A stretch of 11,461 nt of DNA from Glomus cerebriforme (GCA_003550305.1 QKYT01000190.1:21144-32604), one strand, 5' to 3'; numbered from the stretch's first letter, positions 1 to 8,640 are shown. Made by a program: numbers and translations. The notes: generated by a model from the sequence alone, not told the origin.

Positions 1-138
1 ATGCAATATAAAATTTGTAAATTGTATTATTTGTATTCATATAAATAAGCTTTATTAGAGTTAAAAAAATTTATAATAAACCCTTTATTTAAGATATATT
101 AACTCAATATTGCCACCATTTTTTAGACAACAAACATG

Positions 139-650
139 TAGCTGGATTTATATGCCAGTTACATGTGATTTTGAATAATGTTTTGATACTTTCATCAATG
201 GTTCTTAACCATTGTAGCAAAATGGAATAGAGGATAAAGACATGTGTCTTCACCTAGACAAACATTATTTATACATATTGAATTATTACAAAAAATTTTA
301 TTTCAGAAAATTTTCATTTTTATTTCCATTTTCTCCTTCATATTCATCAATGTTATTCAAAATACAGGCTGTGGCTTTATTTTTCTTTCGAACGAGCAAG
401 TTTGTCTTATCTTAACAGTATAAACACTTTTTTAAAAAAATTCAAATTCAGAAATTCTTTATAGTCATCTTTTACAAACTTTATTTTGTTTTGTTGACTT
501 GACAGTTAAATAAAAGAGTTTATAAAAAGTTATTAAGAAAGAGAAATGACTTAAATTGATTTAAAATAAATTAAATAGATTTTAACATGAGACTACCAAA
601 CTAAAAATAATTATCTGAAGTCACATGTAATCGGCATATAAATCCAACTA
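139..650. mobile_element. MITE-like element with 41-nt terminal inverted repeats
   Basis: The first 41 nt (139-179, beginning TAGCTGGATTTATATGCC) match the reverse complement of the last 41 nt (650-610, beginning TAGTTGGATTTATATGCC) at about 34 of 41 positions. The 512-bp body has no long open frame, so it looks like a non-autonomous DNA element. Two hairpins sit at the left side: 134-145 pairs with 155-166 (12 bp, one G-T), and 196-203 pairs with 207-214 (8 bp, 3-nt loop). CCATTTTTT occurs at 116-124 and again at 651-659, directly after the right end. This could be a remnant of a target-site duplication, but the left copy is 14 nt away from the repeat end, so I do not rely on it. Superfamily not assigned. 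Confidence 0.55.
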
Positions 651-1081
651 CCATTTTTTGAGATAATATCTTTTTTCATTTAAGATTTACTTATTGGGGT
701 TCTCTTTATCAAATCCTTACCTAAACTGGATGTTGTAAGAGTATAGCTAGTATTAATTGATTATTTGTATACAAAACATAACCGTAACACGCGTGCCGCA
801 TCATCCAGTTTTATTGGATGATCATGTGGCATGACAGAACAGAATTGGATTAAAAGTCTACTAAACAGACGTGTCAAATATACCTTAAAACTTGTACCTA
901 CTTATATTATCCAAAATTTGAAAATATATTTTGTAGTAGAAATATTAAATTTGATAAGACATTAAAAAGAACGATCATAAAATTCGCTTTACTATTAGAC
1001 AGCTGATTCAAAATTTATTTCAGAGAAATCTTCAAATAAATCGTAATAAAATTATTTATTATTTTATTTTTTTGAGTATTG
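651..1081. other. AT-rich stretch without a recognised gene
   Basis: No open frame or family motif is recognisable. The only distinctive part is the more GC-rich patch around 780-835, which holds the hairpin listed separately. The rest lies between the inverted-repeat element and the BTB pseudogene and may include the decayed upstream region of that pseudogene. Confidence 0.5.
794..831. repeat. Imperfect hairpin in a GC-richer patch
   Basis: ATCATCCA (800-807) is the exact reverse complement of TGGATGAT (815-822), separated by a 7-nt loop. The stem resumes after a 3-nt bulge, with TGCCGC (794-799) opposite GTGGCA (826-831), one mismatch. It stands out from the surrounding AT-rich sequence. 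A fold-back repeat remnant or a structured RNA are both possible. Nothing shows transcription. Confidence 0.45.
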
Positions 1082-1973
1082 CTAACCAGATTAAGTCAAA
1101 ATTATGTTGAAATTTTGGAAGATAATGAATATTATGATATTACAATTGAAGTTGATAATGAAAAATATTTCGTGCACATATGATCATCCCGTGTTACCGT
1201 TCTCCATTTTTCAGACGAACTTTAGCTTCAAATAAAAAGAATGATGACAGCGGTTTAAACTTTCAAATACAGTATCTCACCAGAAATTTTTCAAGTTATC
1301 TTAAAGTTATTAATACTTATAATTTTTATTAATATCTTAAAATTAAATATTTATATTTATTAATTTTTGTAACGTAGATATATTTATGTGGCTTCATTTC
1401 ATTACACGAGCAAGAACCTTTAGATATTTTGAAAGTTTTAATTGCAGCTGAGGTCAAGAACTAGTTTGCAAAATTATTTAATTAAAAGTAAACCTGAGTG
1501 GATGAAACAACATTTTGAACTTGTTCATCGATCAAGTTTTCAATCTAATTCTTTTTTGGAACTTTAGGAATTTTGCACAGATTTATGGTTAAATCTCCGG
1601 AAAAAATATTTAAATCTTTAGATTTTACTTCACTTTCTGAAAAATCTTTGATTTCACTTACTAAAAAGATGATTTACAAATGAAAGAAATTAAAGTTTAG
1701 GATCATGTATTAAAATGGGTCTTGTCACAAAATACAACTCTTATTTCAGATCCTGATACTTGGACAGACAATGATTACAAAACAATGATAATTATAACAT
1801 CATTTACCTTTAAATGTTTTTTGTGTGGATAAACTTTGTACAAATTCTTCAGAAGATAAACTAAAAAATCTAATTAAAGTATCAACTTTATGAAGAGCTA
1901 TTGAATTTTATGCGAGAGAGTTATATTTACCATATAATTTCAAATTATTATAAGAGGAGGCAGAGATGGATGG
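1082..1973 (+). pseudogene. Eroded BTB-BACK-TLDc gene, truncated at the start of TLDc
   Basis: Pieces in all three forward frames line up in order with the BTB-BACK-TLDc proteins that are greatly expanded in Glomeromycotina. BTB: LSQNYVEILEDNEYYDITIE (from 1091), then MIIPCYRSPFFRRTLASNKK (from 1180), KLSN (1257), ISPEIFQVILK (1274) and KYIY across an intron. BACK: QEPLDILKVLIAA (1411), QELV (1455), KPEWMKQHFELVHRSSFQSN (about 1490-1549), MVKSPEKIFKSLDFTSLSEK (1585) and DHVLKWVLSQNTTLISDPDT (from 1701). Linker and TLDc start: QLYEELLN (1883), ELYLPYNFKLL (1918), RGGRDG (1953). Such proteins are thought to act as adaptors (BTB commonly with cullin-3 ligases); that role is family knowledge. No ATG remains at the expected start: the frame is preceded by TGA at 1073. 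Frameshifts lie near 1178, 1256, 1270, 1407, 1453, 1475, 1585, 1668, 1795, about 1860-1883, 1910 and 1952, with stops TAG at 1565 and TAG at 1698 (where Trp is expected). The TLDc body after RDG is absent. Confidence 0.85.
1306..1377 (+). other. Retained GT-AG intron in the BTB pseudogene
   Basis: The 72-nt stretch begins GTTATTAATACTT and ends TTTTTGTAACGTAG. Removing it joins ATC TTA AA to A TAT ATT TAT, giving ILKYIY, the expected end of the BTB fold (family form KYIYGG). The frame and the protein match both support a real former intron. Its presence shows that this copy arose by DNA duplication and not by reverse transcription of mRNA. Confidence 0.75.
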
Positions 1974-2834
1974 TGATCCCTAATTTAGCCCCTAAAGATG
2001 ACGTAATGCGTAGTTGAGAAAATAACAAAAAAAGTTTATAAGATAAAGGGCTATAAAATTCTAAATTTCTATTTTTAATAAATTTTATTTTATCTGCTGT
2101 TTCTTTATTGTAAATATATTAAATATCTCCTAACTGTAATTAAAGTAAAAGATTATTTGTAATATAAAGTCGATTTAAGAGTTAAGATTGGATCAAGAAT
2201 TATATCCTCCAAATAATTTCTCATTCTTTGATCCTGTCATTTCTTTAATGAAATTTATATAAACTGGATAAGTAAATAAGATCTTAATATTGTAAAGTTA
2301 ATTTTATGTTATGATATTAAATTTTAACACAGATAACTAACTTTTAATTAAAATTCAATAAAAAACAAAGCACGTAAGCTATAATTTAATTTTTAGATTA
2401 ACTTTTACAAGATATTTTGGGTGTATGGTACAAATTTGTAAAACACGACCATACTGTACCATACTTATTCTATAATATATACAGTATATCTATATTATAT
2501 AAGCCTTTATTATAGAACTAGTAGAAGGAAAAATAGTATGGGAATCTCTTTCAGCAATATGTTTTCGTTTTTGCTTTTGTCTTTATCCAACACAACTTTA
2601 TTATAAGAGCCAATCAATTCAGGTACTTTTTCAGTATAGGGTGAAAGTACCATTACTTATTGACGGGAAAATTATCATTGACTGACACGAGAGGAGGAAT
2701 AGAATTATTCCTCAACTTATTTTGTGAACTTTATTTCTGAATGACTAGACAATGGTTGTGAATTAAAGACATTTGAGGTAAAAGAACTAGTACTTTCTTT
2801 TGTGAAATCCATTAAAGAAATTAAAGAAAAAATA
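1974..2834. other. No recognised gene; possible coding remnants near 2510-2812 (-)
   Basis: BTB-TLDc similarity stops abruptly at 1973. On the minus strand, 2812-2717 encodes 31 codons from an ATG (MDFTKESTSSFTS...). A 47-codon frame from ATG at 2653 ends at 2510 and includes YTEKVPELIGSYNKVVLDKD. They are in the same frame but separated by stops; another frame is open between them. The opposite strand is also open at 2743-2836, so at most one strand can be real. Runs this short are expected by chance in DNA this AT-rich, so I do not call a gene. An imperfect inverted repeat (GGATCAAGAAT at 2190, ATTCTTTGATCC at 2223) is also present. Confidence 0.3.
2423..2464. repeat. Perfect 10-bp inverted repeat enclosing a 12-bp palindrome
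   Basis: GTATGGTACA (2423-2432) is the exact reverse complement of TGTACCATAC (2455-2464). The perfect palindrome TACAAATTTGTA (2429-2440) overlaps the left arm. The right arm also contains ACCATAC twice in direct orientation (2448 and 2458). No gene is adjacent, so an operator role cannot be argued. A small transposon end or palindromic repeat unit is the simplest reading. Confidence 0.5.
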
Positions 2835-2852
2835 TAACAAAGTAACAATTTG

Positions 2853-2884
2853 TTTTTTTTTTTTTTTTTTTTTTAAAAAAAAAA
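2853..2884. repeat. T22-A10 homopolymer pair
   Basis: Twenty-two T are followed directly by ten A, so the junction can fold back on itself. Similar T/A pairs occur at 5030-5059 and 6280-6302. Such tracts are prone to slippage and to consensus errors in assembly, so the exact length should not be trusted. Confidence 0.8.
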
Positions 2885-3581
2885 GTATTTGATAGTAAAT
2901 TCTTTTTGTCTTCTTACGTAAGGATTCATAGAATTATATGATTAATTAGTTATATATAGTTCGTTATTATTATCATTTAAGGAGTATATCATGATAATAA
3001 AACTTGAAATTGATTGATTTAACTTTATACTTTTATATGCGAATTTCAATTGATTAATTTAATGTTCTAATAATAATTTTACATGAAAATTTCAATTATG
3101 ATGTTTCTCCTAGTATTCAAAATGGGTCAAAATTCGTAACTAGATAATAGAACCATAAAACTTTTTTTAGCGAAAAAAATTGTTAGTATTAATCAAAATT
3201 TTCAACCAAGGTGCAAAAAAAATAAACAATTTATATTCAAACACATTGCAGCCAATTAGGAAAGATGTGTAAGGATGTAATATAATATTAAATGTAAATT
3301 AATATATAATAAACCACAAAATCTTATTACTCCATACTATAAAATCTTTGCAGACACTTTCTCTTATTTAGATAATACTATTTATGGGTAAAAATCAACG
3401 CTAATACAGGCCTCGGGATTGAAGACTTAGTAGGGCACCGTGAATGACAAAAGTATACTTCACCATGGAATAGTTTCAATCTACTTTTTTATAAATTATT
3501 ATCTACCTAATCTTTACTGTAAATTCACTTTTCATTTTTGTTATTCTCTTGATTGATAGTTGTCACTTAATGCAAATAACC
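2885..3581. other. AT-rich stretch without a recognised gene
   Basis: It holds a perfect 10-bp hairpin (listed separately) and two related direct repeats containing AATTGATTRATTTAA near 3009 and 3047. A slightly GC-richer patch lies around 3405-3475. I see no family motif on either strand. Confidence 0.5.
2967..3000. repeat. 10-bp perfect hairpin
   Basis: TTATTATCAT (2967-2976) pairs exactly with ATGATAATAA (2991-3000) across a 14-nt loop. It is composed almost wholly of A and T, so chance formation is plausible. Confidence 0.4.
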
Positions 3582-4600
3582 TTATACCTCCCCACCTGAG
3601 TTTACAATGGTGGACTCATTTGGTAATAATTTAGCACCAATGTTATTAATGCAGTACCTTGCTTTCTTATTATTGAATCGCGAGGATATACAATGAGTTT
3701 GAACGGGCAGATCTTTTTTATGTTGAAAACACAAATTCAATATTGCATGATTGTTGGCGCTGGAATGAATCATTTTACTAAAATTTTGCTGCAGACATAT
3801 TTTATTTTATTTTTACAATTATGTATTACGGACAGCAAAATAGATAAAAGATCTATTAATAATAGGTTTAATATTAAAAATATGCTATGTTTTATTGAGG
3901 ATATTTTATAAAAGTCAATCATATGAATCTATTACATAAAAATACTTGAATGTACATCATTACTACTGCAAGACGACTCACTAAATTTAATATGGTTTCT
4001 CTTATTTCCTAATTTCAACTTTGCTATGCATACAATACAAATTTTTTAAATTTTCTTAAAAGGACCTAGTACATAAAACACCCAAAATGATAAACAAGGT
4101 TTTAGAATATATGAAGATTTCAAGATTTTAATTAGGTAATAGATATCACTGGCCTGGATTCAAATGACTCATTCCTTTATCAAGACAAAAAAGGACATCA
4201 ATTGACAATCTTCATTGTTATTTAACAAGAACCATTCCAAATAATCATAAGCTTGAGTGGCGTGTATCGGATTAATCTGTACTTTCTGATAGAATTCTGA
4301 TAAGAAAAGTTTTCTTTCATTTATAGAAGATTATAATGGACAAACCTTAATAATCCACGCATTTATATTAAAAATACTTTTTATCTATTTTTATACCTAT
4401 AAATCATAACGATTTTCAGACCAGTATATTTTTTATTGTCATCCCTTTTCCTTACCTAATTCTATATATCTTCTCTCCTTTAATACATTTGATACAAGTT
4501 TATTGTTAAAAAAAAATATTGGTAGATCTAAATAAAAAATCGTAATTTTTATGTATATTTTATGCATGAAATTATTATTTAAGCAAAATAGAACAGGCTT
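3582..4600. other. No recognised gene; overlapping short open frames
   Basis: A 63-codon ATG frame on the minus strand (3773-3582) and a 72-codon ATG frame on the plus strand (3693-3911) overlap in opposite directions. Neither has a motif I know. On the minus strand 4330-4172 is open for 53 codons and includes LSEFYQKVQINPIHATQAYD and a helical-looking YDYLEWFLLNNNEDC stretch, without ATG context. Given about 8 percent stop codons per codon expected at this base composition, none of these lengths is significant by itself. Confidence 0.3.
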
Positions 4601-4713
4601 TTATCCAGGATTCAGTCTTGTAAATTGCATATTCATGATAACATAATGTTTTTTATATGATAATAAAATTAATTGAAGTATACTAATGTTGTGAAACAGC
4701 TGTGGGAAAACTT

Positions 4714-4736
4714 CGAAACTGGGTGAACTAGTTTCG
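4714..4736. repeat. 7-bp hairpin beside a period-9 repeat
   Basis: CGAAACT (4714-4720) pairs with AGTTTCG (4730-4736) across a 9-nt loop. It lies just left of the period-9 tandem repeat, and both are richer in G+C than their surroundings, so they may belong to one decayed repeat unit. Confidence 0.4.
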
Positions 4737-4750
4737 CCACAACTATGAAA

Positions 4751-4806
4751 TCTAAAACCTCCAAAACCTCCAAAACTTTCATAACCCTCCGTAACCTTCG
4801 TTGACC
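4751..4806. repeat. Degenerate 9-10-bp tandem repeat (TCCAAAACC-like)
   Basis: Six successive units can be read: TCTAAAACC, TCCAAAACC, TCCAAAACT, TTCATAACC, CTCCGTAACC and TTCGTTGACC. Divergence rises from left to right. On the minus strand the repeat lies in an 81-codon frame (4846-4601) and gives a Gly/Phe-rich GGFGGF peptide. I regard that frame as a by-product of a 9-bp (three-codon) period and not as a gene. Confidence 0.6.
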
Positions 4807-5029
4807 GAGTTTTTAATATAAAATGACATGCATTTTTAATGCGCATTTATTTCATTTATGTTAACTATACAAGGTTAAAGAGTAATGTAATGTGTAGGCG
4901 TTATTAAAAGTTTGAATAATATTATTGAGGATAGTGATAAGAAAATTATGTTAATATTCAGAATGTTGCTGATGAAGTGGTATAAATTGGTTGAAGTTGA
5001 TGAAATAATTGATCCTTTTAATTTTTTGT

Positions 5030-5059
5030 AAAAAAAAAAAAAATAATAATTTTTTTTTT
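5030..5059. repeat. A14 - T10 homopolymer pair
   Basis: Fourteen A (5030-5043) and ten T (5050-5059) flank TAATAA. It is self-complementary like the pairs at 2853 and 6280, but in A-then-T order. Confidence 0.7.
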
Positions 5060-5060
5060 G

Positions 5061-6071
5061 TTATGATAAAAAGGTACAATTAGAATTTAATGTATTATGA
5101 AATAAAGTTTAATTTTCTTTAAACTATAGAATCATCTAACTATTTATATTGAATTATAAACCTTATTAAAGCCTTGTTGAGACTTTATGCTTGTTCTTCT
5201 GATGTTAATAAGCCCTTCAGAATCTTGAACAAAAATGATGGAGTTTGCAAGTCTAAAAGGTTGCTTCTTGTAATTGTGCAGCCATAAGCCCGCAACGAAA
5301 AAAAATATTCAAACATTCAGAGAAATGGACTCTAGAAAAAAAAAACAAATATAGTTAAAAAACTTATAATACAAATAATATAAAGTAATTATAAAATGAT
5401 GAATTATAAAGAGTTTAACTTGTTAACATTATTAGTACTTTACAAGTTACTTAAAATTGAAGCTAAAAAAAGTATAATTTTATTTCATTTAATATTTTTA
5501 TAATAAAGCTAAATATGTCATAATCGAAAAATTAATCGAATACTACAATGGCTTGACAATACACCAAAATAAATTTTATCTTTAGCCTTCTAAGCAAGGT
5601 TCAATTCTTGCTTATTTGTGTAAGGTTCATTCTCTTGTTGTGTATTATGACAAATAACTCCAAGTGAACAAAATCTAACCATATACTTGTTTTCNAATTA
5701 TCTTAAATCCATTTTCTGTACAAAGTCCCACCTAAAATAAACATACTGTATTTTCTCAACCACAATATTCCACTCAAATAAAACTTGTTCACTTATAGAA
5801 ACTTTCGTTTTAATCCATTCATGTATAAAAATAAAATTGATAATGCAGTTAGCGCTGTAAAAATGATTTCATTTTACTACCAAATGAATCCATCTATTTG
5901 TCAGAAAATATACTTATTTTAAGATTTCTTAAATCCTGTTTGTCTTCATGTTAATTAAACATCAAGTGATTCAATTGCAAATGGATGAATTCGTTCTAAA
6001 TTCATATAATTAATTAAAGATGACGTTCTTGCTATCATTGTTGATTGATATTTTGCATTATTATGGTATAT
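5061..6071. other. No recognised gene; long, lightly interrupted minus-strand frame at 5518-5868
   Basis: On the minus strand one frame runs from 5868 to 5518 with only two internal stops: TAA at 5700-5698 and TAG at 5592-5590. It gives 56, 35 and 23 codons, including FEWNIVVEKIQYVYFRWDFV and ENKYMVRFCSLGVICHNTQQ. It has no obvious start and matches no family I know. The one ambiguous base (N, 5695) lies inside it. A second open minus-strand stretch at about 5310-5144 includes FRLANSIIFVQDSEGLINIR. Both may be fragments of unidentified genes, but chance open stretches of this kind are common at this composition. Confidence 0.3.
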
Positions 6072-6158
6072 AAAAAACCATACATTCCATTTACAGAAAC
6101 CACATCATACATAATTATATTCTAAAAAACCATACATTCTATACATAGAAAATCATAC
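6072..6158 (+). repeat. Two tandem copies of a dispersed 35-nt repeat
   Basis: Copy one (6072-6110) and copy two (6124-6158) both begin AAAAAACCATACATTC and continue with a related ATACATAGAAAA-like half, 52 nt apart. Copy one is more diverged in its second half. A third copy in the same orientation lies at 9543-9577, beyond the SET pseudogene. Each unit itself contains repeated CATAC. Origin unknown; a decayed transposon end or satellite-like unit fits. Confidence 0.6.
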
Positions 6159-6262
6159 GCGCATGTTTAATGTTCCTTTTAATAACTGCTCAGACTGTAC
6201 CACAGAACACAGTGAGTAATAAAACATGATATCAATAGATGCAACGCCTTGTAAGCAAAAAC

Positions 6263-6268
6263 TTTATT
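6263..6268 (-). promoter_or_regulatory. Candidate polyadenylation signal of the SET pseudogene
   Basis: AATAAA on the minus strand, about 105 nt downstream of the TAA stop at 6373-6375, is a sensible 3'-end position. The motif is frequent in AT-rich DNA, so the support is positional only. Confidence 0.35.
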
Positions 6269-6279
6269 TTTCCAATATA

Positions 6280-6302
6280 TTTTTTTTTTAAAAAAAAAAA
6301 AA
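6280..6302. repeat. T10-A13 homopolymer pair
   Basis: Ten T directly followed by thirteen A, on the 3' side of the SET pseudogene. Read on the minus strand this is T13 then A10. It is not an obvious post-insertion poly(A) tail, because the A tract lies behind a T tract and about 80 nt beyond the stop. Confidence 0.7.
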
Positions 6303-6372
6303 GACATTATCAAAAAGATAGTGCTTTACATGATATAAATTTTTCAATAAACAACTAAACATCAAATTGCAA

Positions 6373-8640
6373 TTATTCAGAATAATATTGAACGTTGTTA
6401 CTATTTATATTATGTTGAATAAACATTAAGTCTATTGATCTTTTAATAGCCAAAATCTTGTCTGGTGAAATTTTTTCCGCTAAATTCAATACTTCTTTCT
6501 TTAAAACTACATCATCATCCTTAACCTTGCCTATCAGAGGTTCTACCACCGCTTTTACTGCAAGTTTAACCACTTCATGGACTCTTTCTTCTGCTTGAGA
6601 TCAGCACTCGTTTTTGCAATATCAAGCATAATACAAAATTTGTTTTCCAAATAAACCGTTTCATAGTAATCATATAGCTCTTTTTGGATAGAAAGAGCCC
6701 ATACCTTTTGTAAGCAAATGACAGATGTCTACTCATTATTAAAGTATAAAATTCTAAATCTGGATGTTCTTTTCGAAGGCTGCGTAATTCAACAATAATC
6801 TTCTCCAATTCTTTAATAAGAAAAGGATTGGCATTATACGGTTTGATTGATGTTTTATAAATATTAAGAAGCTGAGCTCTTCTAAGTTTAGTTTTTTCTG
6901 ATTCAGATCTATCTAACTTGCAAAGTCGGCATTGACAATCTACATCTATCGACTGAAGATATTTTGATCGTAACTCATAGTTACCGAAATCACCTCTATA
7001 ATTGATAATTAGTTCCTCTCCTTTTGAAATAGGTTGAAGAGATCGAATAAACAATAAATCTCCAAGAAAGAATATTGTAACATTTATATCAATACATGAA
7101 TGATTAAAATAAGATGGTAAAATCCATAGTCCCAATCCGCTTAAGTCAGTATTTTCAATTATAACATTACTATTTATTGCAAAAGAATTATATTTGACAG
7201 CCATTCCAATTTTATTGGAATCCACTAGTTTATTATTAATTTTACTAGTTTTGTCTAAATCTGAACCATCATGAAGTTGATACACTTCTTGCAAAAGATG
7301 AGGCTCTGCCAAGAGCTTTTGAATAACGGAGATCATTAATTCTTCATGGCATGAAGATGATCCAACACATGCTGTTAGTTCATTTGGGATATTACCGATA
7401 GTATGTCCAAAAATTTCATGACTATACACTGTTTTGAATGCCTTAAAGACCATCAACAAAGTATTTTCAGGAATGCCACATTTAGCGATCCAACTTCTTC
7501 CTTTTCCTTTTATATTACCAATCTCGATATCATCAATCAAATAGTTAGTATGATCCAATCTTGGTCCTACATTATTGACCCAAACATTGCCCTTGCTATC
7601 TTTTTTAATTTTAGCCTTTTCACAATATTCATCAACAATACTTTCGAAATCATATTGCCCTTTCTCATTTTCAGAAGCTAGAAGTTCCACATGCTTCAAC
7701 AATTGTTCCGTATTCTCAATTGAAGCAATATTATGATTTGTATTAAAACTCAATCTTTGATACAAAACTCGAAGTGTAATAATGGCTTCTTGATAATGTT
7801 TAAGACCACAAAGAGCTTTACCCTTATGATAAGTGGCTTTCAGATGATTAGGTTCATATCTAAGAATGATCTCCGCATCATTGAGGGAATAAAGAAATTG
7901 ATCTAATCTCAGATGTGCCTCTGCCAATTAGAGAATAATGTGACATTATTTGGTTCCAGCTTGATACCACACGTATACTCATCAACAGCTGCTTTATAAT
8001 TATTTAAAGCAAAATAATCATTTCCACAATGATGAAATTCATCAACAGTCTTCATTTTAACTATCTTCTCGTTCAGATTCATGGACCACTTTAAATCATT
8101 AAGCAACTTATCATCATTGCGATAAATGATAATAACATTTTCAGGATGAACGAATTATGGTATTATCATCAGTGGCAATTTGATAAGATAAATTTTTGAT
8201 GAAAGTTGAGTGCCTATGGGTAAAAAGAAATGATCGATATAAAAACTATATGGCTGAACTTCTTCGGGAATGTATACCCAATTGTACAAAGCAAGTCATT
8301 CCACATTACCCTCTGGATCTTCTACAAGAGTTAAAAGAGCATTTATTTTTACAAATCTAGCTATCACTCGACATATCAAGAATCTATTAATGGGTACACA
8401 ACCCACTTGTAAATTTGCTATAGATATTCGAAGTTGAAGATTTAGAGACGATTTATCTTGACAGGTGTTATGGATAAAATATCTATTAAACCTATCACTA
8501 AAATTTTCTAGTTTTTTATGCTCAGAAATTAGTTCCTCCCTGGTTTTTTTTCGTGAAGCATTACTAGTAGTCAACTGTAAAACAGCAGTTTGCGTCATTT
8601 CTATAGATGTTGCTTGATTGTTTAAGAAATGGAATATCAT
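6373..8640 (-). pseudogene. TPR-SET domain protein gene (SMYD-like methyltransferase, no MYND), broken by five lesions
   Basis: Read from ATG 8640 (alternative ATG 8598) to TAA 6373, the gene is 756 codons if three one-base gaps are allowed for, a size I would expect for fungal TPR-SET proteins. Domain order: an N-terminal block (RVIARFVKINALLTLVED, residues about 91-108), TPR repeats (about 198-294), then SET (about 370-550) with GKGR, NHSC (about 513-516) and GEELIINY (about 541-548), then a post-SET CQCRLC (about 569-574) and a helical C-terminus. SET proteins transfer methyl groups from S-adenosylmethionine to lysine; these motifs remain. No MYND zinc finger is present, unlike animal SMYD4. 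Lesions: TGA at 8298-8296 (where CGA/Arg is likely), TAA at 8157-8155, and one-base losses at about 7927 (between TPR halves), in the A5 run at 6685-6681, and near 6594. Similarity continues across every lesion, so introns do not explain them. Two losses touch short homopolymers and could be sequencing errors; the two stops could not. Confidence 0.85.

Noticed and set aside
781..1200. Inverted similarity between ACCGTAACACG (781) and CGTGTTACCG (1190) as transposon ends
   Set aside because: The right part is coding sequence of the BTB pseudogene (PCYRS), so the match is coincidental.
3582..3911. Overlapping 63-codon (-) and 72-codon (+) ATG frames
   Set aside because: No motif, and frames of this length are expected by chance at this base composition.
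4601..4846. 81-codon minus-strand frame with a Gly/Phe-rich segment
   Set aside because: The open length is produced by a degenerate 9-bp tandem repeat; no start context or domain supports a gene.
5588..5612. tRNA-like T-arm: GGTTCAATTC within a 7-bp stem (AAGCAAG/CTTGCTT), preceded by CTTCTAA like an anticodon loop
   Set aside because: No acceptor stem, D-arm or matching anticodon stem can be drawn around it; it is only a hairpin.
7403..7681. 92-codon plus-strand frame
   Set aside because: It lies antisense within the SET domain region of the TPR-SET pseudogene and is a shadow.
8155..8298. An intron that would remove both in-frame stops of the SET gene
   Set aside because: A GTAATG donor-like site exists upstream of the first stop, but the sequence between the stops is open for 46 codons and reads as the expected N-terminal block, so it is coding.
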